From Chloroflexota bacterium (lineage in GTDB: Bacteria > Chloroflexota > Limnocylindria > QHBO01): 6,467 bases of DNA. Below the pieces are notes generated by a model. That model saw only the letters and a list, made by a program, of their open reading frames with translations. It did no database searches and had not been told where the DNA came from. A program made the position numbers and the translations under genes. The stretch is taken from assembly GCA_013694645.1 (NCBI GenBank), contig JACDBZ010000224.1, positions 1 through 6,467 on the forward strand. The letters are read 5' to 3'. Of the stretch, positions 1 to 5,695 are shown in pieces; positions within the stretch are counted from its first letter, which is position 1; each line of letters begins with the position of its first letter.

Positions 1-590
1 CCCGTTTCGCGTCGCGCAACGGGATCGACATCACGGAGGTGATCGACGCTGCCAACTCGCAGCCGTACAGCCACATCCACCAGCCCGGCGTCGGTGTCGG
101 CGGACACTGTATCCCGGTCTATCCGCACTTCCTGTTCAACGACGATCCCGAGCTGCGGATCCCACCGTTGGCGCGCGAGATCAACGAGAGCATGGGTGCC
201 TTCACGGTCGACATGGTCGAGGATCGCCTCGGCTCACTGGACGGCCAGAGTGTGCTCGTGCTCGGCGTCGCCTATCGCGGCGATGTCCGCGAGGATGCCT
301 TCAGCTCCGCGTTCCGACTGCGAGATGAGCTCCTGGCGGCCGGGGCCCGCGTCTACGGTCATGATCCGTACTACGACGCCGGTCACCTGCGCGGCATCGG
401 CTTCGAGCCGTACGACCTGGATGCACCCGTGCCGATCCGCGTCGCGATTCTCCAGGCCGCGCACGAGAGCTACCTCACGATGACGCCGGGCGCGATTCCG
501 GGGCTCGAGCTGTTCGTCGACGGGCGGAATGCGGTCGAGCGTGGGCCGTACGACCGTGCGGGAGTCGGGTATGTCGGCATCGGGCGCTGA
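1..590 (+). CDS. Nucleotide-sugar (UDP-sugar) 6-dehydrogenase, C-terminal part (5' truncated)
   Basis: This is the C-terminal half of an NAD-dependent nucleotide-sugar dehydrogenase (UDP-glucose/GDP-mannose/UDP-ManNAc dehydrogenase superfamily). Such enzymes oxidise C6 of a UDP- or GDP-sugar to the uronic acid in the cytoplasm, for surface polysaccharide synthesis. The reading frame is open from base 3 and 195 residues are visible; the NAD-binding Rossmann domain lies outside the window. The catalytic motif GVGVGGHCIPVYP is present, with the nucleophilic Cys codon at 108-110. It is followed by the central helix (REINESM) and the C-terminal UDP-binding domain beginning VLVLGVAYRGDVREDAFSSA, which matches the family's G-x-x-[YF]-[KR]-...-D-x-R-x-[SD] segment. 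The end VDGRNAVERG resembles the family's final D-x-R-N/G strand. Substrate cannot be fixed from this part: UDP-ManNAc (WecC-like), UDP-Glc and UDP-GlcNAc are all possible. Its stop lies inside the next gene, which suggests coupled translation with the GT2 enzyme. Confidence 0.9.
   Translation, partial: RFASRNGIDITEVIDAANSQPYSHIHQPGVGVGGHCIPVYPHFLFNDDPELRIPPLAREINESMGAFTVDMVEDRLGSLDGQSVLVLGVAYRGDVREDAFSSAFRLRDELLAAGARVYGHDPYYDAGHLRGIGFEPYDLDAPVPIRVAILQAAHESYLTMTPGAIPGLELFVDGRNAVERGPYDRAGVGYVGIGR
561..564 (+). promoter_or_regulatory. Shine-Dalgarno site GGAG for the GT2 gene
   Basis: GGAG sits 6 nt before the ATG at 571, inside the end of the dehydrogenase gene. Its spacing supports ATG 571 over the in-frame upstream ATG at 529, which has no comparable site. 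Confidence 0.6.
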
Positions 591-1359
591 GTCCGGGCCC
601 GCGACGCCCGCCGTGGGCCTGGCTGCCGGGCGCGGCGTATGGGTCGTGCTTCCAACCTATAACGAGCGCGACAACATCGAGCCGATGGCGGCCGCCATCC
701 TCGCGGCGCTGCCCGAGGCCTCGCTGCTCATCGTCGATGATGCATCGCCCGACGGGACCGGTGAGCTGGCAGACACGATCGCCGCCCGCGAGTCGCGCGT
801 ATCGGTGCTGCACAGATTCGGCAAGGAAGGCCTGGGCGTAGCCTACCGCGATGCGTTCCGCTGGGTGCTTGAGCGACCGGACGCGCGCGCCATCGTCCAG
901 ATGGACGCCGACTTCAGCCACGATCCTGCCGCTCTGCCGCGGCTGCTGGCACCGCTGATGCGCGACGCCGATCTCGTCCTCGGGACGCGCTACATGCCGG
1001 GCGGCGACACGGTCGGCTGGCCGTGGTACCGGAAGCTGATCAGTCGTGGCGGTACCACCTTCGCGCGGAGCGTCCTTCTGCTGCCCTACCGCGACCTCAC
1101 CGGCGGGTTCAAGGCCTGGCGCAGGGAACTGCTCGACGCGATTCGTCTGCGCGAAACGTCCGGATCAGGATACGGCTTCCAGGTGGAGACGACCTGGTGG
1201 GCGCATCGGCGCGGCGCACGGATCGTCCAGGTGCCGATCGTCTTTCGCGAGCGAGTGGCCGGGGCATCGAAGATGACGGGCGGCATCGTGCGCGAGGCCC
1301 TGCTGCTCGTCGTGCGCCTTCGCATCCGAGCGATTCGCGACGCGCTCGCGCGTGGCTGA
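571..1359 (+). CDS. GT2 glycosyltransferase, polyprenyl-phosphate mannose synthase-like (DPM1/Ppm1 type)
   Basis: Family 2 (GT-A fold) glycosyltransferase of the dolichol/polyprenol-phosphate-mannose synthase group. These move a sugar, usually mannose from GDP-mannose, onto a polyprenyl phosphate at the inner membrane face, giving a lipid-linked donor for glycans or protein glycosylation. The protein has 262 residues. Visible motifs are VVLPTYNERDNI (25-36), the nucleotide-binding VDDASPDGT (55-63), the metal-binding DAD of MDADFSHDP (111-119), LGTRYMPGG (137-145), LTGGFKAWRR (176-185), GYGFQVE (200-206) and a C-terminal VPIVFRERVAGASKM (221-235). This order is typical of DPM1-like enzymes. 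The C-terminal GtrA-like membrane domain of some relatives is absent, so this is the short, soluble or peripheral form. The start at 571 was chosen for its GGAG site; a start at 529 would add 14 residues with no family similarity. It overlaps the dehydrogenase by 20 nt. Family is confident; mannose specificity is inferred. Confidence 0.9.
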   Translation: MSASGAESGPATPAVGLAAGRGVWVVLPTYNERDNIEPMAAAILAALPEASLLIVDDASPDGTGELADTIAARESRVSVLHRFGKEGLGVAYRDAFRWVLERPDARAIVQMDADFSHDPAALPRLLAPLMRDADLVLGTRYMPGGDTVGWPWYRKLISRGGTTFARSVLLLPYRDLTGGFKAWRRELLDAIRLRETSGSGYGFQVETTWWAHRRGARIVQVPIVFRERVAGASKMTGGIVREALLLVVRLRIRAIRDALARG

Positions 1360-1380
1360 CCGAACTCAGCGGCCGCGCCG

Positions 1381-1393
1381 CCTGGTCACCAGG
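1381..1393. repeat. 13-bp palindrome CCTGGT-C-ACCAGG
   Basis: Perfect 6-bp arms surround a single central base, 44 nt upstream of the CTAGGAT box. The spacer is too short for a good RNA hairpin and no T-run follows, so it is more like a dyad protein-binding site than a terminator. It could equally be chance. Confidence 0.3.
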
Positions 1394-1436
1394 TCCGCCT
1401 CCCAGCGGCAGACCGTGCGCCACACAGGCGCATCGG

Positions 1437-1443
1437 CTAGGAT
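1437..1443 (+). promoter_or_regulatory. Candidate promoter -10 box (CTAGGAT) for the foldase-mazG-GT4 run
   Basis: TAGGAT (1438-1443) fits the TAnnnT form of a sigma-70-type -10 element, in the only gap upstream of the three-gene run. No good TTGACA-like -35 is visible 16-18 nt upstream. A transcript starting near 1450 would have a leader of about 57 nt to ATG 1507. The same heptamer precedes the secreted-protein gene at 5637, which raises confidence slightly. Confidence 0.4.
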
Positions 1444-1506
1444 GTCGCCGCGCCCCGCCCAGCGGCCGCGATGGCCGCAGCCGGGCCGCCGCATGACCAT
1501 GAGCCG

Positions 1507-3237
1507 ATGAGCTTCCGATCTCGACCTGTCCTCGACCGCAAGCACCGCCCGCGCTGGCAGGATGAGCTGCGCACCCAGCAGCTCACCGTCATCGGCTTTG
1601 CCGTGGCGATCGCGGTTGCGCTCGGGATCTTTGGGGCCGCCGCATGGAACGGCTACTGGGAAGCCCATTTCCGCCCGGTGGCCTCGATCGCGGGCACGAC
1701 CTACGACCGCTCGGACCTCCAGGATCGGCAGCGGATCCTTGTCGCGGAGGCGTCCGCGACCGTCTCCGCGCTCCAGGCCCAGCTCGGTGGTCCGCGCGAC
1801 CAGATCCTCCAGCAACAGATCGACGAGATCAGCCTTCAGCTCTCCAACCTCGATACCAGCGCCGCGGACTCGCTGGTCGAGAGCGCGGTGCTCAGCGCCC
1901 AGGCTGACGAGTTCGGAGTCAGTGTCAGCGACGAGCAGATCGATGCCGGCCTGGCCGAGCGCTTCGTGGTCGACGAGCTGGTGCGCGCGCAGCTGATCCT
2001 GGTCGAGGCGCTTCCCGAGGATGCCGCGGCGGATGACGAGCCGACCGACGCTCAGCTGGAGGCGGCGCGCGACGAGGCTCGGGACGCCCTCGCTCGGCTG
2101 GAGGATGGCGAGGACTTCGGGGACGTGGCCGCTGAGATGAGTGACGACTTCACTGCCGCGAGCGGTGGCCTGATCGGCTGGTTCGCGGCGGACGATGCAG
2201 CGTATGGCGACTATTTCGATGCCGTCGCCGATGCGGCAGAGGGCGACCGCGTCGGTCCGATCGAGACGGAGGGCGGCTACGCGGTGCTCGAGGTGCTCGG
2301 CCGCACGGACGCGACGACGGAGAGCCCGCTCCGCGAGCTTCTCGCTCGCCAGGGAGTCGACGACCAGAGCTACCGCTCCTATGTCCGCGGGATCCTGCTG
2401 GTGGACGCGTTTCGCGAGCATTTCGCCGACGAGGTGATCGGCTCGGAGGCCGAGCAGCGCCGCGTGGCACAGATCTTCATCGCCGCTCCGACCGGCGCCG
2501 TCGTGCCGCAGGAGCGCGCTCGTCACGTCCTCATCCAGCCCCTGCCCGGCGAACAGGACCAGAGTGGCGCCACGGATGAGCAGTGGGCTGCGGCGCTCGC
2601 CGAAGCCGATGAAGTGCACGACCAGCTCGGCGCCGACGACGCCGATTGGTTTGCCATCGCGGCGGAGCGCAGCGACGACCCTGGCTCGGGGGCGCGGGGC
2701 GGCGACCTGGGCTGGTACGACCCTGCCGCGTCGCCGTTTGTCGAGGAGTTTTCGGAGGCACTCGCGGGACTCGATGTCGGCGAGCTGAGCGAGCCCGTGC
2801 GCAGTGATTTCGGTTATCACGTCATCCAGAAGACCGGCAAGCGGGCGAGCCCGCAGGCGCAGGCCGCGGATCTCGTCGAGGAGCTGCGGGCCGACCCGAA
2901 CTCCTTCGCCGAGGTGGCGACCCGGATCAGCGAGGACTCCGCGACGGCCGAGGAGGGTGGTGAGCTCGGCTGGGTGGCGCCATACCAGCTTGACGAGCCG
3001 CTCGAGGAAGTCGTCTTCGGCCTCACCACCGTCGACGAGATCAGCGATCCGTACGACGCCGGCACCGAGGGGATCACCATCTACCAGCTGCTCGAGCTGA
3101 GTGAGAGCCGCGAGATCCAAGATGATCAGCTCGAGGGGATCCGCTCGAGTGGCTTCGAGCGCTGGCTCGAGCAGGAGGTGCGCGGTCCGGTCGAGACGTG
3201 GGTCGATCCGCAGTTCGCGTCCTCGACCGCCGCCTGA
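1507..3237 (+). CDS. Membrane-anchored SurA/PrsA-like peptidyl-prolyl cis-trans isomerase with three parvulin-like units
   Basis: Extracytoplasmic foldase, 576 residues from this start. A basic N-terminus (about 1-25) is followed by one membrane helix (about 27-47), giving an N-in, C-out topology; there is no lipobox Cys, so it is not a PrsA-type lipoprotein. A SurA_N-like helical region follows (about 60-158). Unit 1 (159-266) has SGGLIGWF and GYAVLEV. Unit 2 (336-444) has the full parvulin pattern: ARHVLI at its first strand, ARGGDLGWY and FGYHVIQK. Unit 3 (450-533) lacks the first strand but keeps EGGELGWV. Only unit 2 keeps both typical histidines (H340, H438), so it is probably the catalytic unit and the others may bind substrate, as in SurA. 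The mature part is very rich in Asp and Glu. ATG 1471, in frame, would add 12 residues; 1507 is preferred because the extra residues look non-coding and because the mazG start has the same sequence context. mazG follows after 4 nt. Confidence 0.9.
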   Translation: MSFRSRPVLDRKHRPRWQDELRTQQLTVIGFAVAIAVALGIFGAAAWNGYWEAHFRPVASIAGTTYDRSDLQDRQRILVAEASATVSALQAQLGGPRDQILQQQIDEISLQLSNLDTSAADSLVESAVLSAQADEFGVSVSDEQIDAGLAERFVVDELVRAQLILVEALPEDAAADDEPTDAQLEAARDEARDALARLEDGEDFGDVAAEMSDDFTAASGGLIGWFAADDAAYGDYFDAVADAAEGDRVGPIETEGGYAVLEVLGRTDATTESPLRELLARQGVDDQSYRSYVRGILLVDAFREHFADEVIGSEAEQRRVAQIFIAAPTGAVVPQERARHVLIQPLPGEQDQSGATDEQWAAALAEADEVHDQLGADDADWFAIAAERSDDPGSGARGGDLGWYDPAASPFVEEFSEALAGLDVGELSEPVRSDFGYHVIQKTGKRASPQAQAADLVEELRADPNSFAEVATRISEDSATAEEGGELGWVAPYQLDEPLEEVVFGLTTVDEISDPYDAGTEGITIYQLLELSESREIQDDQLEGIRSSGFERWLEQEVRGPVETWVDPQFASSTAA

Positions 3238-3241
3238 GCCG

Positions 3242-4351
3242 ATGACCGGCAGCGCGTCGCATGGCGTGGACGAGCTGCTCAGCGTGGCCGGCATCGATCC
3301 CGCGGCCGGGGTGCAGGTGGTATCGGTGGGCCGGCTGGTCACGATCGCGTTCGACCCATCCCTGCCGCTGATCCTGCTCGCCGACCCGGCCGCACCGGCG
3401 TCCGCGGTTCTTCCCGGGCGCCATGCCCGCTCCGGGCCGCGCGCCGTGCTCGGGTCGCTGTATCCGAACGACCACCAGCTGCTCGAGCTGCTGCATCGGG
3501 CGGCGCATCGGCTCGAAGACCTCGACGATGCCGCCCTGGCCGCCGCATCGTGGCTCGTGCCGGCGCTCGATCCGGTGGAGAACATTGCCAGTCCGCACGG
3601 CATGGCCGCCATCAGCGCGCGGCTGCGGGCGCCGGATGGGTGCCCGTGGGACCAGAAGCAGACGCATCTCAGCCTGCGCCCGTACCTGCTCGAGGAGGCG
3701 TACGAGACGATCGACGCCATCGAGCAGGGGACGCCGGCGGACCTCGAGGAGGAACTCGGCGACCTGCTCCTCCAGGTCATCCTCCACGCGCAGTTCGCCG
3801 CCGAGGCCGGCTCCTTCGACCTGACCGACGTGTATCGGTCCATTGGCTCCAAGATCATTCGGCGACACCCGCATGTCTTCGGGACGGTGTCGGTCGACGG
3901 CGTGGACCAGGTCGTCAGCAACTGGGAGACGATCAAGGCCGATGAGCGCGCTGAGCGCGGCAAAGCTCAGGAGGGCGCGTTCGCCGGTGTGGCGCGTGCG
4001 CTGCCCGCACTTCCGGGGAGTCGCGAGATCCAGGAGCGCGCATCGGCGCTTGGCTGGGATTGGGATGCCATCGATGGCGTGTGGGAGAAGGTCGCCGAGG
4101 AGATCGAGGAGCTGCGCGAGGCGGCGACCGACGAGGCGCGGCTGCACGAGCTGGGGGACGTGCTGTTCGCGATCGTGAACCTGGGCCGATGGATGAAGCT
4201 GGATCCCGAAGAGGCGCTGCGGACGGCAAACCGTCGCTGGGTGGCGCGGTATCGTGCGGTCGAGGCGCTCGCCGACGAGCGCGGTATCGACCTTGCGAAG
4301 CTCTCGCTGATGGAGAAGGACGTTCTCTGGAACGAGGTCAAGGCGCGGTGA
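3242..4351 (+). CDS. mazG: Nucleoside triphosphate pyrophosphohydrolase MazG with N-terminal extension
   Basis: MazG hydrolyses (d)NTPs to NMP and pyrophosphate in the cytoplasm, a house-cleaning role. The protein has 369 residues, against roughly 260 for E. coli MazG. Two MazG domains are visible. The first runs from about 118 to 230, with LRAPDGCPWDQKQTHLSLRP, the metal-binding EEAYE (151-155), ELGD (171-174) and KIIRRHPHVFG (204-214). The second runs from about 243 to 345, with EEIEE (286-290), ELGD (303-306) and NRRWVARY. Both keep the E-x-x-E and E-x-x-D metal ligands. Residues 1-110 are not MazG; segments such as DPSLPLILLADP and LGSLYPNDHQLLEL resemble the end of the tetrapyrrole-methylase domain fused to MazG in YabN-type proteins, so this may be a relic of that fusion (inference). 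Start chosen at the first ATG after the foldase stop, 4 nt away; the frame is also open further upstream inside the foldase gene, without homology. The end overlaps the next gene by 4 nt. Confidence 0.93.
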   Translation: MTGSASHGVDELLSVAGIDPAAGVQVVSVGRLVTIAFDPSLPLILLADPAAPASAVLPGRHARSGPRAVLGSLYPNDHQLLELLHRAAHRLEDLDDAALAAASWLVPALDPVENIASPHGMAAISARLRAPDGCPWDQKQTHLSLRPYLLEEAYETIDAIEQGTPADLEEELGDLLLQVILHAQFAAEAGSFDLTDVYRSIGSKIIRRHPHVFGTVSVDGVDQVVSNWETIKADERAERGKAQEGAFAGVARALPALPGSREIQERASALGWDWDAIDGVWEKVAEEIEELREAATDEARLHELGDVLFAIVNLGRWMKLDPEEALRTANRRWVARYRAVEALADERGIDLAKLSLMEKDVLWNEVKAR

Positions 4352-5541
4352 CCGAAGCTCGCCGCGTCGCCTTCGTCGTCCACGCCATCTTTCCCGGTGA
4401 CCCGCGTGTCCGCCGCCAGAGCGACGCGCTCATCGACGCCGGGTACGAGGTCGACGTCATCTGCCTGCGCCAGGCCGATGAGACTGTCGAGGAGCGCGAC
4501 GGGCCGCTGAGGATCGTTCGGCTGCCGGTCAATCGCCGCTTCGTCGGGTTCACCGGGCACATGGCCGAATACGTTGCCTTCACCGCCATGGTGGCGTGGC
4601 GCCTGGCCGGCGAGCATCGGCGTCGCCATTACGATCTGATACAGGTGGCGACCGTGCCCGACTTTCTCAGCTTCGCCGCGATTCCGCAGAGGCTCGGGCG
4701 CATTCCGCTCGTGCTCGACCTCCACGAGGATATGCCGGAGTTCTTCCGGGACCGCTTCTCCGCTCCGCTGCTCCGCCCGCTGCGCCCGATGGTCACCGCG
4801 GCGGCGAAGGCCTCGGCAGCAGTGGCGGATCAGATCATCACCGTTCACGAGCCGCTGCGGCAGCTCTCGATCGCCCGAGGCGTTGCGCCCGACAAGATCG
4901 CGGTCGTCATGAACAGTGCGGATGGACGCCTGTTCGACCCTGCTCGCCACGAGCGGCGCGCCTTCATGGCGGACGGCGAGCTGCGGCTCATTCACCATTC
5001 GAACTTCCAGCGCATCTATGGGCTCGACGTGGCGATCGACGGTCTATCGCGCTTGCGCCCCGGTCTGCGCTGGCGGCTCGATGTCTATGGCGATGGCCCC
5101 TGGCGGTCCAAGATCGAGGCCGCGGTCGCGCGTACTGCGACCGGCGACCGCGTGCATCTGCATGGTCGCGTGCCGATGGACGACCTTCCGCGGCTGCTCG
5201 CCGCGGCTGATATCGGCCTGGTGCCATCGCTGCCCGAGCCGTATCTCGAGTATTCATTGAGCACCAAGCTGCTGGAGTACGCGGCGATGTGCGTCCCGAC
5301 GCTTGCAAGCGACCTCGCCACCTTCCGCCACCATTTCACCGATGCTGCCCTCCGCTTCGTCCCCGGCGGGGATCCGGACGCTCTCGCCCGCGGCGTCGAG
5401 GGCCTCGTGGACGACCCGGAGCACACCGCCGCCATGGGCATCGAGGCTCGGCGCCAGGCGTCCGCCTACGACTGGGAGGTTCAGAAGGAGCGATACGTGG
5501 GGATCGTGGATCGCCTGATCGAGCATCGCGCCGCTCGCTGA
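4348..5541 (+). CDS. GT4-family glycosyltransferase (GT-B fold)
   Basis: Cytoplasmic or membrane-associated retaining glycosyltransferase, 397 residues, of the large GT4 family that builds surface polysaccharides and glycolipids. The N-terminal acceptor domain begins RRVAFVVHAIFPGDPRVRRQ (5-24) and contains AGYEVDVICLR (31-41), DLIQVATVPDFLSFA (96-110) and LVLDLHEDMPEFF (121-133). The C-terminal donor domain contains LRLIHHSNFQRIYGLDVAI (212-230), WRLDVYGDGP (242-251), VHLHGRVPMDDLPRLLAAAD (269-288), and the signature LSTKLLEYAAMCVPTLAS (304-321), with Lys307 and Glu310 at the nucleotide-sugar phosphate and ribose site. The glycine-rich loop usually seen as H-G-[TS] near 216 reads H-S-N here. 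GTG 4348 was chosen because it overlaps the mazG stop as GTGA and begins exactly at the family N-terminus; AAGG and GAGG lie just upstream. The overlap implies coupled translation with mazG. Donor and acceptor sugars cannot be told from sequence. Confidence 0.9.
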   Translation: MTEARRVAFVVHAIFPGDPRVRRQSDALIDAGYEVDVICLRQADETVEERDGPLRIVRLPVNRRFVGFTGHMAEYVAFTAMVAWRLAGEHRRRHYDLIQVATVPDFLSFAAIPQRLGRIPLVLDLHEDMPEFFRDRFSAPLLRPLRPMVTAAAKASAAVADQIITVHEPLRQLSIARGVAPDKIAVVMNSADGRLFDPARHERRAFMADGELRLIHHSNFQRIYGLDVAIDGLSRLRPGLRWRLDVYGDGPWRSKIEAAVARTATGDRVHLHGRVPMDDLPRLLAAADIGLVPSLPEPYLEYSLSTKLLEYAAMCVPTLASDLATFRHHFTDAALRFVPGGDPDALARGVEGLVDDPEHTAAMGIEARRQASAYDWEVQKERYVGIVDRLIEHRAAR

Positions 5542-5623
5542 GGCAGGTCGCCGACGATTTGGTGTGGCGATGCACATGACCCATCGGGGCTCGACCCAGC
5601 GGACCATGGGGCCATAGGCGCTT

Positions 5624-5650
5624 GGATCGGGCCTGTCTAGGATCCGATCC
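5624..5650. repeat. Inverted repeat GGATCGG / CCGATCC enclosing a -10 box
   Basis: Perfect 7-bp arms at 5624-5630 and 5644-5650 are separated by 13 nt that contain CTAGGAT. Two G-T wobble pairs could extend the stem outward in RNA. There is no T-run after it, so a terminator is unlikely; an operator overlapping the promoter is the simpler reading, unproven. Confidence 0.4.
5637..5643 (+). promoter_or_regulatory. Candidate promoter -10 box (CTAGGAT) for the secreted-protein gene
   Basis: TAGGAT at 5638-5643 lies in the 154-nt gap before the TTG start and repeats the heptamer found at 1437. A start of transcription near 5650 would leave a leader of about 46 nt with the Shine-Dalgarno site in its last part. 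No convincing -35 hexamer is seen at normal spacing. Confidence 0.4.
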
Positions 5651-5683
5651 GGTGGCACTGCCCGCCGCCTTCACCCCGTCCTC

Positions 5684-5689
5684 GAGGAG
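5684..5689 (+). promoter_or_regulatory. Strong Shine-Dalgarno GAGGAG for a TTG start
   Basis: GAGGAG ends 6 nt before TTG 5696. It is the best ribosome-binding site in the window and decides the start of the last gene, because the next in-frame ATG (5744) would remove the signal peptide's basic N-region and half of its hydrophobic core. Confidence 0.75.
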
Positions 5690-5695
5690 CCCCTG

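Larger units (their letters stand above)
1367..1470. repeat. Short direct repeats CAGCGGC(CGCG) in the intergenic region
   Basis: The 11-mer CAGCGGCCGCG occurs at 1367-1377 and again at 1460-1470, and the shorter core CAGCGGC occurs at 1403-1409. The 11-mer contains the 8-bp palindrome GCGGCCGC. The copies lie on both sides of the candidate -10 box at 1437. They could be protein-binding sites, but low-complexity GC-rich sequence produces such matches by chance, so only the repetition itself is certain. Confidence 0.35.

Noticed and set aside
529..570. Upstream in-frame ATG for the GT2 gene.
   Set aside because: The 14 extra residues lie in the dehydrogenase overlap, have no family similarity and lack a ribosome-binding site; ATG 571 has GGAG at good spacing.
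1366..3963. Long open frame on the - strand (865 codons), antisense to the foldase and mazG genes.
   Set aside because: Its translation is Arg/Leu/Ala-rich with no recognisable domain. The opposite strand holds two clear protein families with intact motifs. Long antisense frames are common in GC-rich DNA because stop codons are scarce.
3967..4998. Open frame on the - strand (343 codons) across the mazG-GT4 junction.
   Set aside because: It covers two well-supported + strand genes and shows no domain, ribosome-binding site or promoter.
5542..5620. Possible rho-independent terminator after the GT4 gene (CCCAT 5580-5584 / ATGGG 5606-5610).
   Set aside because: The stem has only 5 pairs, the loop is long and there is no T-run, so it is not convincing.
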